From Candidatus Fusobacterium pullicola (lineage in GTDB: Bacteria; Fusobacteriota; Fusobacteriia; Fusobacteriales; Fusobacteriaceae): a stretch of 36,147 nt of DNA. The notes below the pieces were generated by a model. The model was not told the origin of the DNA, searched no databases, and saw only the letters and a list, made by a program, of their open reading frames with translations. Position numbers and translations under genes: made by a program. Positions within the stretch are counted from its first letter, which is position 1, and each line of letters starts with the position of its first letter. The stretch lies in assembly GCA_018883725.1 (NCBI GenBank), contig JAHLFN010000073.1:1-36147 (forward strand). The letters are read 5' to 3'. Shown here piece after piece: positions 14,889 to 22,911 of the stretch.

Positions 14889-15146
14889 CACAAGACAACT
14901 TTTTTTTTATATGTTGCCTTATATTATTATAATACTATATTTTTCAATGATTTTCAATAGAAAAATTAATTTTTTTTAAAAACCAAAATGATGTCTTAAC
15001 TAATCCAATAAGTTGCCTTAAATAATCCAAAATGATGTCTTAACCAATCCAATAAGTTGCCTTGAACAATCCAAAATGATGTCTTATAAAAAATAAAAAC
15101 CTTGAAAAATTAAGGTTCTTAAATCCAAAATGTTGCCTTAATATGT
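14889..15146. repeat. replication iterons (22-bp direct repeats of two alternating types)
   Basis: Five contiguous 22-bp units start at 14983, 15005, 15027, 15049 and 15071, alternating between CCAAAATGATGTCTTAA (1, 3, 5) and CCAATAAGTTGCCTTAA (2, 4). A sixth, hybrid in form (CCAAAATGTTGCCTTAA), is at 15125. Partial copies lie nearer rep: TGTTGCCTTA at 14912 and an inverted GTTGTCTTG-like unit at 14889-14901, overlapping the rep promoter region, where they could mediate autorepression. Confidence 0.88.
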
Positions 15147-15193
15147 TTCAGAGATTAGGAAAATTAAGGGTTTTGAAGGGGGTAAAATTATTT

Positions 15194-15232
15194 AAAAGAT
15201 TATATTAAAAGATTATATTAAAAGATTCTCTA
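15194..15232. repeat. three tandem AT-rich 13-mers (candidate DNA unwinding element)
   Basis: AAAAGATTATATT occurs twice in tandem, then AAAAGATTCTCTA. They sit 48 bases beyond the last iteron in an A/T-rich stretch (15180-15430), the classical layout of an iteron origin. I see no clear DnaA box. Nothing else is recognisable between 15233 and 15438. Confidence 0.65.
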
Positions 15233-15438
15233 AAAAAATTATTTTTAAAAGAAGAATTACTTTATAAAATAATAAATTAAAAAAAATTATAGCAAATAAA
15301 AAAATTTAAGAAAAAATAAAAACCAACATATTAATATTAATTTAAAGCTTTTAATTTATTGAATAAAGAGATTTTAAATAATTAAATGATAAAACTATTG
15401 ATTAAAACATTGAAATGGGTTTAAAATATATTTAAGAG

Positions 15439-15454
15439 CTTTATAGCCATTATA
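15439..15454. repeat. 16-bp direct repeat, left copy
   Basis: CTTTATAGCCATTATA is repeated at 18288-18303, just past the 3' end of the tyrosine recombinase gene. Confidence 0.7.
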
Positions 15455-15489
15455 GAAAAGAACTAAATTTGATAGGAGGCATAAGTAAA

Positions 15490-15509
15490 TATTTTATACA
15501 AAGTATGCA
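15490..15509. repeat. 20-bp inverted repeat, left copy
   Basis: TATTTTATACAAAGTATGCA matches the reverse complement of 18939-18958 at 19 of 20 positions. It is a candidate recombination or regulator site. Confidence 0.6.
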
Positions 15510-15584
15510 ACTCTTATTAAGTTTAATTATACACAAAAAAGTATTATTTTTCAATAGATTTCAGTAATCTAATTTTTATTAATA

Positions 15585-15603
15585 AAGACATCATTTTGGA
15601 TTT
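15585..15603. repeat. inverted iteron
   Basis: AAGACATCATTTTGGATTT is the reverse complement of the iteron core. It lies just before the mob promoter, so Rep binding here could loop to the main array (handcuffing) or control the mob operon. Confidence 0.65.
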
Positions 15604-15615
15604 AGTACAAAAAAC

Positions 15616-15644
15616 TTGAAATATTTAAAAATATAGGTTACAAT
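15616..15644 (+). promoter_or_regulatory. promoter of the mob operon
   Basis: TTGAAA (15616-15621), a 17-base spacer, TACAAT (15639-15644). It is 12 bases downstream of the inverted iteron. Transcription would begin near 15651 and cover a long structured leader before the relaxase gene. Confidence 0.65.
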
Positions 15645-15650
15645 TTGAAT

Positions 15651-15880
15651 AACTCAAAAATTGAAAAAATAGGCAAACTAATAGACATTATCTTCGCTCC
15701 AAGTGTCCCTAACCTTAGGAAAGTAAAGAGCCGAGTTTTAAAAACCTGCGTTGAGCAGTTTTTTAAAATAGAAGATAATGCACGATTAAGCATATTAAAA
15801 ATATGCTATCGTGATATATCAATTTTGCAAATTGAACTCTTGCGAGTGGAAAATTACTTTATTAACTTTTTAGAATGAAA
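15651..15880 (+). promoter_or_regulatory. structured leader with MobQ-like nic sequence (candidate oriT)
   Basis: Less AT-rich than its surroundings and full of helices: ATTATCTTC/GAAGATAAT (15687-15695 with 15771-15779), CTGC/GCAG with flanking TTTTAAAAA/TTTTTTAAAA (15736-15768), CACGAT-GCATAT/ATATGC-ATCGTG (15781-15813) and TCAATTT/AAATTGA (15819-15835). At 15701 it reads AAGTGTCCCTAACC, similar to the MobQ-family nic region (TAAGTGCGCCCTTA, as in pIP501), and the next gene is a MobQ relaxase. An open frame covers 15645-15878, but it has no ATG and no ribosome binding site. The origin of transfer is inferred, not shown. Confidence 0.55.
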
Positions 15881-15891
15881 GGAGGATTATT

Positions 15892-17715
15892 ATGGCTATA
15901 TTCAATTTTCATATGGATACTAGTAAAAAAAGTGGATTAGCAAAATATAACTATAATTCACGTAATGGTAAATATTCATATAAAGAAGATTTTTTATACT
16001 CTGCTAGTTATAATCTTCCTGAATTTTGTGAAGGAAAAGCTGAAAAGTTCTGGGAAGCTGGAGATTATTATGAAGGTGTTGATAGAACAAAATATAGAAA
16101 AATTGAATTTTCATTACCAACAGAATTATCAGATGAAGAAAATATTGAACTTGCAGAAAAGTATGCCAAAGAATTATTAGGAAAAAATTATGTTTATTCT
16201 TTAGCGATTCATAAAAAAGAGAGTTCAAAAGAAGGAATAAATAATATTCATTGCCATATAATTTTTTCAGAAAGAAAATTAGACGGAAAAGAAAGAGAAG
16301 AAAACTTTTTTTTTAAACGTCCAGATTTTGGGGGATTAGAGAAAGATAGAAATTTGCAAAGCAAAAAATTTTTATACCATACTAGACAATTATGGGAGAA
16401 AATTGCTAATGAAAAATTAAGAGAAAAAAATATAGAATTAATTAATTCAAAATCTTTATACGAACAAAAGTTAGAAGAATTAAGAAAAAAAAATCATTTA
16501 AAAGCTGAAATGCTAGACAGAGAACCTGTAAATATATCTGGAAAACTTTATTATAAATGGAAAAATAAATTTAGATTATCAGATGATGAAAAAAAGGCAG
16601 TAGATAAATTTAAATTAGCTAGAATTATAAAGGAAATTAAAGAGGAACATTATAAAATTAAGTTGGAGAAATATAAAAATACTAAACAAGAAACACTTAA
16701 TTTAGAAATGTTCAATTTAGTCATGGAAAAACATATAGTAATAGAAAAATTAGAGAAAGACAAAGCTAAAATTGAATACATGCAATCTAATATGAAAAAT
16801 ATTACTAAGAATATAATGAATAGACAAGCCCATGCTGAAAGAATAAAAGAATTTGAAGAGCTAAAATCTCAAATGAATTATAATGATAGATATATGAAGT
16901 TAGAAGAGTATTTTAAAAATTATAATGAGTTTGAAATTCTTAAAAAGAATAATATTCAAAATAAAAGATATATGGAATTGAAAGAATATTTTATTAGTAT
17001 AGAAATAAAAGATATTTATGATGAAAATAAATTACTTAGAAAACAAGTATTTATAAATAATAAATATAATCTTGCTAAAGAAAAAATTATCAGAAGATTA
17101 TATGAACTAGAAGAATTTTCTGATGAAAAATTATATGACTATTATTCTAATTTATCAACTAAAGAAAAAGAAAAATATTATAATACACTTCAAAGTGAAT
17201 TAAAAGTCTTAAATGAAAAAAAATCAAAAATAGATGTTCTTGTTGATAAAGCTAAGAAAGAAGCTGATATAAAAAATATTAGGACTTCAATTTATGATAT
17301 GAAAACAAATGGAGATTATTCAAAAATAATTATTGAAATTGAAAGATTAAATAAAGATAAGCTTAATAATATTGAAAAAATAGAACAATTAGAAAAACTT
17401 CAACAACATATCCATTCTAAAAATATAGATAAGGAAGCTAATGAAATTTTAAAAGAAAAAAGAGAAAATTTAAAAACTCTTCGTATTGAACAAGATAGTA
17501 TTAATAGTAGTATAAAAATAAATAAACAAAAAGTATTTAGATGGAAGAAGTTACAACAATTTGAGAGTATAACTACTCCTAAATTAAGGAATGAAAAGAA
17601 AAGTTTTGAAATTACTAATTTAAAAAACAAATTAAAATCAATTTTAGGAGGTACTTCTTTAAGACATAGAGGAAGTTTAAAAATAAAAAAAGATGATGAC
17701 TATGAGAAAGAATAA
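15892..17715 (+). CDS. MobA/MobL-family (MobQ) conjugative relaxase
   Basis: A 607-residue relaxase that nicks oriT and pilots the strand. The N-terminus MAIFNFHMDTSKKSGLAKYN has the candidate catalytic tyrosines (Y19, Y21), and the three-histidine metal site is visible as H107 (AIHKK) and H120/H122 (NIHCHIIF). After about residue 200 there is a long Lys/Glu-rich region of coiled-coil type, with no helicase or primase motif. AAAGGAGG precedes the ATG. The C-terminus (LKIKKDDDYEKE) is basic then acidic, loosely like the shared tail on the cargo proteins, but without the EL end. The TraD-like gene starts at the stop codon. The nic sequence at 15701 is its presumed target. Confidence 0.9.
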   Translation: MAIFNFHMDTSKKSGLAKYNYNSRNGKYSYKEDFLYSASYNLPEFCEGKAEKFWEAGDYYEGVDRTKYRKIEFSLPTELSDEENIELAEKYAKELLGKNYVYSLAIHKKESSKEGINNIHCHIIFSERKLDGKEREENFFFKRPDFGGLEKDRNLQSKKFLYHTRQLWEKIANEKLREKNIELINSKSLYEQKLEELRKKNHLKAEMLDREPVNISGKLYYKWKNKFRLSDDEKKAVDKFKLARIIKEIKEEHYKIKLEKYKNTKQETLNLEMFNLVMEKHIVIEKLEKDKAKIEYMQSNMKNITKNIMNRQAHAERIKEFEELKSQMNYNDRYMKLEEYFKNYNEFEILKKNNIQNKRYMELKEYFISIEIKDIYDENKLLRKQVFINNKYNLAKEKIIRRLYELEEFSDEKLYDYYSNLSTKEKEKYYNTLQSELKVLNEKKSKIDVLVDKAKKEADIKNIRTSIYDMKTNGDYSKIIIEIERLNKDKLNNIEKIEQLEKLQQHIHSKNIDKEANEILKEKRENLKTLRIEQDSINSSIKINKQKVFRWKKLQQFESITTPKLRNEKKSFEITNLKNKLKSILGGTSLRHRGSLKIKKDDDYEKE

Positions 17716-17716
17716 T

Positions 17717-18244
17717 ATGGAAAAGCTAGAAATAAAAAAAATAAAATTAGAAAAAATTAATAATCGACTGGAAAAAACTCTTCGAGAAATAAAAAAATTG
17801 GAGAGTATAGAGAATAAAAATTTGAATAAATTACTTAGAAAACAAAGAACACATAATTTAATATTAGCAGGAACTATTTTAGAAATAACTTTAGGTTTAG
17901 AGAAAGTCTTAGATAAACCTAATTATCATTCTTTAATTGGATATATTTTAAATTATGATAATATCTCTTTAGATGAAAAAAACAAATTATCCCAACTTGG
18001 AGAAGCCTTTCTAAAACAAAGAATAGAAGATACAAAAAAAATAAATCAAAATATCATAATAGAAGAAATAACTGAAGAGCAAATAAGAACTTTATTGGTT
18101 CTCTCTAAAGATTATTTAATTTTTAAATATATGAGAGATAAAATGAATAAAAATTTTTTAGAATATCTAACAAAAGCTCAATATGAAGAAATTATTTCCA
18201 AAATCAAAAATGGAGAAATAAAAAAATTAGAAAAAAATATTTAA
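17717..18244 (+). CDS. TraD/MobC-like relaxosome accessory protein
   Basis: A 175-residue basic protein. After a helical N-terminus it has LLRKQRTHNLILAGTILEIT (about 40-59), the pattern of the small TraD/MobD family of relaxosome proteins (R-x-x-R-x-x-x-x-G). I place the start at the ATG at 17717 after GAGAAAG; an alternative ATG at 17693 inside the relaxase gene has no ribosome binding site. It overlaps or abuts the relaxase stop, so the two are coupled. Likely role: DNA binding at oriT or docking to VirD4. The family match is weak but the position is typical. Confidence 0.6.
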   Translation: MEKLEIKKIKLEKINNRLEKTLREIKKLESIENKNLNKLLRKQRTHNLILAGTILEITLGLEKVLDKPNYHSLIGYILNYDNISLDEKNKLSQLGEAFLKQRIEDTKKINQNIIIEEITEEQIRTLLVLSKDYLIFKYMRDKMNKNFLEYLTKAQYEEIISKIKNGEIKKLEKNI

Positions 18245-18276
18245 AAAGGAAGGAGAAGGAGAAAACCTTCCCTTTT
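18243..18276 (+). terminator. terminator after the mob operon
   Basis: Stem AAAAAGGAAGG/CCTTCCCTTTT with one bulged C and a 12-base loop, at the stop of the TraD-like gene. The T run is short (TTTT), so strength is uncertain. Confidence 0.5.
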
Positions 18277-18287
18277 GATAAAATGAA

Positions 18288-18303
18288 CTTTATAGCCATT
18301 ATA
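18288..18303. repeat. 16-bp direct repeat, right copy
   Basis: CTTTATAGCCATTATA, identical to 15439-15454. It lies between the terminator and the stop of the recombinase gene. Confidence 0.7.
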
Positions 18304-18318
18304 TTTTAAATTATAAGA

Positions 18319-18909
18319 TTATAATAATGTATTTTTCATAATGTTAGCTATATCATCTTCTTCTATTCCAATGTACCTTAATGTAATTTTAGGACTACTA
18401 TGATTAAATGCAATCATAAGTAGTCCTATATTTTTAGTCTTTTTATAAACTGCATATCCCCATGTTTTTCTTAAACTATGAGTTCCTATTTCATATTCTA
18501 TTTTTAAATCTAATTTAGCTTTTCTTAAATATTGAATTACAGCAGAATAAGAAATAGAATTATTTGGATTAAATGAAGATTTAAATAAGAAAGAATTACA
18601 TTTAATTTTCTTACTTTTATAATATTCTTTTAGTTCTTTTATACTTTGCATACACACCTTATTAAAATAAATAACTTTACTTTTACCTGTTTTTATTTCC
18701 TCTATCTTAGCTCGATTTTTATTAACATCTTCAAATTTTAAATTTAGTATATCAGATATTCTCAATCCTGTATTAAGTCCAATATTAAAAATAGACAAAA
18801 TAATTATTTTATTATTATCTCTAAAATATTCTTTTAACCTAATAATATCATTGGAATTAATGTATCTAACTTCTTGTCCTTTTTTATTTCCAGTACTTTT
18901 AATCTTCAT
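18319..18909 (-). CDS. tyrosine recombinase (phage-integrase family)
   Basis: A 196-residue tyrosine recombinase with the full catalytic set: R50 (NTGLRISDIL), K76 (KTGKSK), H144 and R147 (GTHSLRKTWG), H170 (FNHSS) and Y179 (LRYIG). The start at 18909 follows AAAGGAG; the longer frame upstream overlaps a palindrome. Only about 20 residues precede the catalytic core, so the usual SAM-like core-binding domain is missing. Short forms like this occur as invertases and resolvases. It is divergent from virB2, with a 38-bp palindrome between. Likely targets are the repeats at 15439-15509 and 18288/18939, but multimer resolution or DNA inversion cannot be told apart. Confidence 0.85.
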   Translation of the reverse strand: MKIKSTGNKKGQEVRYINSNDIIRLKEYFRDNNKIIILSIFNIGLNTGLRISDILNLKFEDVNKNRAKIEEIKTGKSKVIYFNKVCMQSIKELKEYYKSKKIKCNSFLFKSSFNPNNSISYSAVIQYLRKAKLDLKIEYEIGTHSLRKTWGYAVYKKTKNIGLLMIAFNHSSPKITLRYIGIEEDDIANIMKNTLL

Positions 18910-18931
18910 AAATTCTCCTTTATAGTGTTTT

Positions 18932-18969
18932 AAATAGGTGCATATTTTGTATAAAATATGCACCTATTT
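18932..18969. repeat. 38-bp palindrome between recombinase and virB2
   Basis: Arms of 17 bases (AAATAGGTGCATATTTT and its inverse) around GTAT. It spans the likely -35 box and spacer of the virB2 promoter and includes the right copy of the 20-bp inverted repeat (18939-18958). It may be an operator, a recombination site or a terminator of read-through. Confidence 0.75.
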
Positions 18970-18975
18970 TATATT
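18947..18975 (+). promoter_or_regulatory. candidate promoter of the T4SS operon
   Basis: TTGTAT (18947-18952), a 17-base spacer, TATATT (18970-18975), about 27 bases before the virB2 ATG. Its -35 box lies inside the 38-bp palindrome, so a protein binding there would block it. Confidence 0.5.
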
Positions 18976-19001
18976 TAATATTTTACAGGAGGTAAAGAAA
19001 A

Positions 19002-19319
19002 ATGAAAAGAAAAATTTTCAAAAACAAAAAACTATTATTATTAGCACTATTTATAATAAGTGCTATCGTAACTCAAGGAACTTTAGCTGGGCTTGATGTT
19101 GTTGATACTCTAGAGAAAGGATTGGAATTTACGCAAACAATAGGTTATTTTGTTTTAGCAATAGGAATAGTAACATTCATACTCAACATGTTCCTTGGAA
19201 GTCGTTCAATGCCAGTAGCCGTTATAGGTGTAGGAGGAATAATAGCAGGGTGGGCTATGGCAAATGTTGAAACAGCAGTAACATGGTTTACGAACCTTTC
19301 AGCTGGAGCTTGTTTTTAA
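19002..19319 (+). CDS. virB2: VirB2/TrbC-type pilin subunit
   Basis: 105 residues. A signal peptide (MKRKIFKNKKLLLLALFIIS...) with probable cleavage near LAG at about 29, then two hydrophobic segments (about 46-65 and 72-88) separated by a short loop with GSRSMP. This is the size and topology of VirB2/TrbC pilins, which are processed in the inner membrane and polymerise into the conjugative pilus. AGGAGG precedes it. It is the first gene of the secretion operon, 10 bases ahead of the VirB8-like gene. It has a C-terminal Cys-Phe, which is unusual but of unknown meaning. Confidence 0.8.
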   Translation: MKRKIFKNKKLLLLALFIISAIVTQGTLAGLDVVDTLEKGLEFTQTIGYFVLAIGIVTFILNMFLGSRSMPVAVIGVGGIIAGWAMANVETAVTWFTNLSAGACF

Positions 19320-19328
19320 GGAGGAATA

Positions 19329-20030
19329 ATGAACTTTCTAATGTCAAGCTTTAAAAATAAGAAAAAACAAAAATTAGAGATTAATGGAGAAGAACCTAAA
19401 AATATTATTTTGCACTTAAAAAAAGAAAATCATAACTTGAAGTTATTATTAGCTTTATCCTTATTAACTACTACATTTTTAGGATATGGATTAGTTGAAA
19501 ATTCTAAAGCTAATGGAATACAAACATTTTTAGTAGAGAGAATTGGAAAAGAATATGTAGTAGCAGGAGATATTGAAAAATTAGCTTCACAGAAAAAGAT
19601 GATTCCAGAAGAGCAAATTATAAGTACACTTTTCTCTTTTATTGAGAAAACTAAGTTATTAACATCAGATATTAAATTATATGAAAAAAATTTAGAGAAA
19701 GCTAAATATTTGATGACAGAGAATACTAAAAATAAATCAAATTTATATTTGATGTCAGATGATTATAAAGAATTTGTTAAAAAACAATATAGAGTAGAGC
19801 CTGTATTCTTAACAGGAGTTAAATTGGATTCTGAAAATTCTTATCAATTAAGATGGAAATTAAGAATAAGTGATAAAGATGGAAATGTAAAGTTTGAAAA
19901 AATTTATATGGGTATATTTACTATTAAATTTATTACCGAAATGAAAAGTCCATTAGAGGTAGTAAACAACCCATTAGGAATAAAAATTATTGATTTTGTT
20001 CAAACAGAAGAATTTGAACATAAAAAATAG
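19329..20030 (+). CDS. virB8: VirB8/TrbF-type inner-membrane channel protein
   Basis: 233 residues with a basic cytoplasmic N-terminus, one membrane segment at about 38-56 (LLLALSLLTTTFLGYGLV) and a periplasmic domain. The C-terminal NPLGIKIIDF (about 216-225) matches the NPLG-[FY]-V-x-[DS]-[FY] signature of VirB8/TrbF. VirB8 nucleates assembly of the core complex with VirB9 and VirB10, which follow in order. AGGAGG precedes the ATG. Confidence 0.88.
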   Translation: MNFLMSSFKNKKKQKLEINGEEPKNIILHLKKENHNLKLLLALSLLTTTFLGYGLVENSKANGIQTFLVERIGKEYVVAGDIEKLASQKKMIPEEQIISTLFSFIEKTKLLTSDIKLYEKNLEKAKYLMTENTKNKSNLYLMSDDYKEFVKKQYRVEPVFLTGVKLDSENSYQLRWKLRISDKDGNVKFEKIYMGIFTIKFITEMKSPLEVVNNPLGIKIIDFVQTEEFEHKK

Positions 20031-20038
20031 GAGAGATT

Positions 20039-20791
20039 ATGAAAAAAATATTTATATTTTTAACTATTTTAAGTTCTCTAGCATTGGCAGGAGAACAAAG
20101 ATTAAAAACAGATTTAATAGTATCAGCTAAGAAGCAGGAAGTTAAAGAACAGATTTTTTTACAAAATAATATCTACAAAATTTATGCTAAACCATTGGTT
20201 GCAACAGCTATAAATTTTAGAGATACAGAACAAGTAAAAAGTATTATTTTTGGAGATAGTTACTACTGGAATGCAATAAATCAAGGTAATCAAATTGTAA
20301 TAAAACCATTGGAATATGGAGTAAGTACAAATTTATTTGTAACAACTGATAGAGAGAAATATTATTTTAATGTTGTTTCTTCTAAAGAAAATAGCAATAT
20401 ATTTAATCCAGTTATTAACTTTATATATCCTCAAGATAAAATAGCTGAACAAAATAAAATATTAGAACAAAAAAAATATGAAATTCCTTTAAGTGTAACT
20501 AATATTGAAGATATGAATTTTCAATATAGATGGAAGAAAAACTTAGAATGGAGTCCTATTTCAATTTCTGATGATGGTGAAAGAACTTATATTTATTTCT
20601 CTGAAAAAACTGAAGATGTCCCTGCATTTTATATGAAGGGAAACGACGGAAAACCTTCTATCATAATGGCAAACGTAAAAAGAAATCAATCAGGACAAAA
20701 GGTTATGCAAATTAATAGAACATTCAAGGAAGGATATTTAAGATTGAATAATAAAGATATAAAAATAATTAATCAAAAAAGAGATAGATAG
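20039..20791 (+). CDS. virB9: VirB9/TrbG-type outer-membrane-complex protein
   Basis: 250 residues with a signal peptide (cleavage near LALA-G, about 18). It has the N-terminal beta domain (TAINFRDTEQVKSIIFGDSY) and the CagX/VirB9 C-terminal domain: WSPISISDDGERTYIYFSE followed by PAFYMKGNDGKPSIIMAN and VMQINRTFKEGYLRLNN. Forms the outer-membrane ring with VirB10. It starts 8 bases after VirB8 and ends 11 bases before VirB10. Confidence 0.9.
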   Translation: MKKIFIFLTILSSLALAGEQRLKTDLIVSAKKQEVKEQIFLQNNIYKIYAKPLVATAINFRDTEQVKSIIFGDSYYWNAINQGNQIVIKPLEYGVSTNLFVTTDREKYYFNVVSSKENSNIFNPVINFIYPQDKIAEQNKILEQKKYEIPLSVTNIEDMNFQYRWKKNLEWSPISISDDGERTYIYFSEKTEDVPAFYMKGNDGKPSIIMANVKRNQSGQKVMQINRTFKEGYLRLNNKDIKIINQKRDR

Positions 20792-20802
20792 GGGGACTTT
20801 CT

Positions 20803-21939
20803 ATGAAGCTAAAAGAAAATATAAAGAAAGCTATCCCAAAGGGCGAAGGTAGAGAAGTCAATTATAAGAATATTTTTGGTTTAATTTTAATAATTTTATT
20901 TTTAATTTTTTCTTCAATTTATATAAAAGGCTGTGGAAAAGAAGAGAAAAAAGAAAAAGTAGATAATAATTTACAACAAATGAATGCTGGAAAAAATAAC
21001 ATTATAGAATATCTGACAGCTAAAGATAAAGAAGAAATAACAAATGAAGGAAATCCAGTACTTGAAACTATAAAAATTGAAGAAGAAAAAGAAGTAGAAA
21101 ATATAGTAGAAACAAATTATGTTGATGAGCTAATGATGGAGAGATTAAGAATAGAACAAGCAAGAAAGACAACTCCTCTTTCTCCTATTTTATCAAGAGG
21201 GAATACTCGAACTTCTAATAATAATGATTCTTTAAGTTTAACATTTCCAGATTTAGTTATTCCACCATATCCAGATATGGAAGGCGACCCTAATTATCAA
21301 AAAAAGAAAGCAGAATTTTTAAAAAATGCGTCCATAAATGATTTTGTATTACAAAAACCATTAACAGCTCCAATTTCTCCTTTCGAGGTTAAAGCAGGGA
21401 CTATAATTCCAATTACATTAGTAACAGGAATAGTAACTGATAACCCCGGGGACGTTTTAGGGTATGTTCAAAATGATGTTTATGATACAGCGACTGGAAG
21501 AGTATTACTTATTCCAGCAGGAAGTATTGTAATGGGTAAATATAATTCAAATGTAAGTTTTGGACAAGACAGGGCTCAAGCAGTATTTAATAGAATTACA
21601 TTACCTAATATGAAGTCTATTGATATTGGGGCTATGAATGCTACTGACAGAATGGGACAAAGTGGATTAAAAGATAAAGTAGATGCAAGATTAGCAGATG
21701 TATTTATGTCTGTACTTATGTCAGCAATATTAGGGGCTGGAACAGCAGTTGTAACAGAAGATAAAGATGATGGCTGGAAAACATCAGCAGGGCAAGGAGC
21801 TGGAGAACAAGCAATAAATGTAGGAAATATTTATGCAACTAAAACATTAAATGTTCAACCAAAAATTTGGATTCGTCCAAGTGTAACAGCAGGATTATTT
21901 GTAAGTAAAGATATTATATTAGAACCTTATGAAGATTAA
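20803..21939 (+). CDS. virB10: VirB10/TrbI-type scaffold protein
   Basis: 378 residues. A cytoplasmic start, a membrane segment at about 27-45 (GLILIILFLIFSSIYIKGC), a proline-rich linker around 120-165, then the TrbI domain: SPFEVKAGTIIPITLVTGI, PGDVLGYVQNDVYDTATGRV, LIPAGSIVMGKYNS and the antenna region LADVFMSVLMSAILGAGT. VirB10 spans both membranes and senses ATP use by VirD4/VirB11. A hairpin terminator follows and separates it from the cargo genes, so the four core genes may form their own unit. Confidence 0.92.
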   Translation: MKLKENIKKAIPKGEGREVNYKNIFGLILIILFLIFSSIYIKGCGKEEKKEKVDNNLQQMNAGKNNIIEYLTAKDKEEITNEGNPVLETIKIEEEKEVENIVETNYVDELMMERLRIEQARKTTPLSPILSRGNTRTSNNNDSLSLTFPDLVIPPYPDMEGDPNYQKKKAEFLKNASINDFVLQKPLTAPISPFEVKAGTIIPITLVTGIVTDNPGDVLGYVQNDVYDTATGRVLLIPAGSIVMGKYNSNVSFGQDRAQAVFNRITLPNMKSIDIGAMNATDRMGQSGLKDKVDARLADVFMSVLMSAILGAGTAVVTEDKDDGWKTSAGQGAGEQAINVGNIYATKTLNVQPKIWIRPSVTAGLFVSKDIILEPYED

Positions 21940-21945
21940 GTTTAT

Positions 21946-21972
21946 GCTACTCCTTTTGTTATAAGGAGTAGC
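21946..21972 (+). terminator. terminator or attenuator after virB10
   Basis: Stem GCTACTCCTT/AAGGAGTAGC with a 7-base loop and only a short T run (TTTA). It may let part of the transcription through into the cargo genes. From 21980 to 22100 I see no gene. Confidence 0.6.
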
Positions 21973-22107
21973 TTTAAAAATAAAATAGAGGAAATATAAA
22001 TAATATTTTTTGTATCTTATTTTTAATAAATGGACATTGGAAATTGAATAATCAATATAGCTTTTAATAAGAATTTTCTATTCTAATATTTAATAATGGA
22101 GGAAATA

Positions 22108-22899
22108 ATGAATAATATTAGACAAATAGATGAAGAGTACAGTGATGGAAGTAGGTATCAAGCATTAAGGAATAACAAGCTTTTTAAGAATAGTGAAATA
22201 GAAGTTTATACAAAAGATGGAGAAATAACTCTTATAAATAAATATATACTTGAAGATTTAAAAACGACCTTAAAGTATTCTGAAGGTAAATTAAAAGAAA
22301 TTTCTTTTTATGAAAAAGGAGAAGATTATATTACAAAACGTGAAAAACAAATTGAAATGAAAAGATTAAATATAGAGTATTTAGAAAATAAGATAGTAAT
22401 TTATGAAAAAGCTCCTAGAGCATATAATAATCCTTTAAAAAATGGGATTTATTTAGAATATGAAGGAGATAAATTAATTACTAAAGGAAATTATATAGAT
22501 GGTAAAAAAGAAGGACTTTGGCAAGAAGAAGGAAAAGAAGTTCTATATAAGAATAATGAAAAGCAAGGATTAGTTGAAAAATTTAAGTATAAATATAAAA
22601 AAGCTAAAACAGAAATAGAAATATTTAATAATCCTATTGATGTAATAAAAAATTGTAATAATCTTAAAAATTTAGAAGATAAAATATCAATTAATAATTG
22701 GGGAGCTTTTGAGGCAAATTTGTCTTATAATCTATACCATCTTAAAAATATTGAAAAGATTATTTCTAAAGAAAAAATAGAAATAAAAACAGAAATAATT
22801 TCTAAAAGAGAAGAAAAAGATTATATTCAAGAGAATAGAGTTGAAAAAAAGAAAGTAATAAGAAAAACTAAGGGAAAAGATGAAGAACTAGAATTATAA
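22108..22899 (+). CDS. MORN-like protein with putative export tail
   Basis: 263 residues, starting at the ATG after GGAGGAAATA (not the ATG 12 bases earlier). Most of the protein is unrecognised. A short MORN-like stretch with two or so repeats lies at about 112-155 (NGIYLEYEGDKLITKGNYID, then GKKEGLWQEEG). The last 17 residues, KKKVIRKTKGKDEELEL, are nearly the same as the ends of the ArdC-like, RadC-like, YwqK-like and Fic proteins. It is the first gene after virB10, with its own ribosome binding site. I infer a secreted effector or cargo of the plasmid's type IV system. Its biochemical activity is unknown. Confidence 0.65.
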   Translation: MNNIRQIDEEYSDGSRYQALRNNKLFKNSEIEVYTKDGEITLINKYILEDLKTTLKYSEGKLKEISFYEKGEDYITKREKQIEMKRLNIEYLENKIVIYEKAPRAYNNPLKNGIYLEYEGDKLITKGNYIDGKKEGLWQEEGKEVLYKNNEKQGLVEKFKYKYKKAKTEIEIFNNPIDVIKNCNNLKNLEDKISINNWGAFEANLSYNLYHLKNIEKIISKEKIEIKTEIISKREEKDYIQENRVEKKKVIRKTKGKDEELEL

Positions 22900-22911
22900 A
22901 AAGGAGAACAT

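Noticed and set aside
15645-15878. Open frame of 77 codons upstream of the relaxase
   Set aside because: It begins with TTG overlapping the -10 box, has no ATG and no ribosome binding site, and is covered by helices; treated as leader/oriT.
17667-17712. Relaxase C-terminus as a sixth copy of the shared tail
   Set aside because: LKIKKDDDYEKE has the basic-then-acidic order but lacks the K-K-x-I start and the [LF]-E-L end; relaxases may use other signals.
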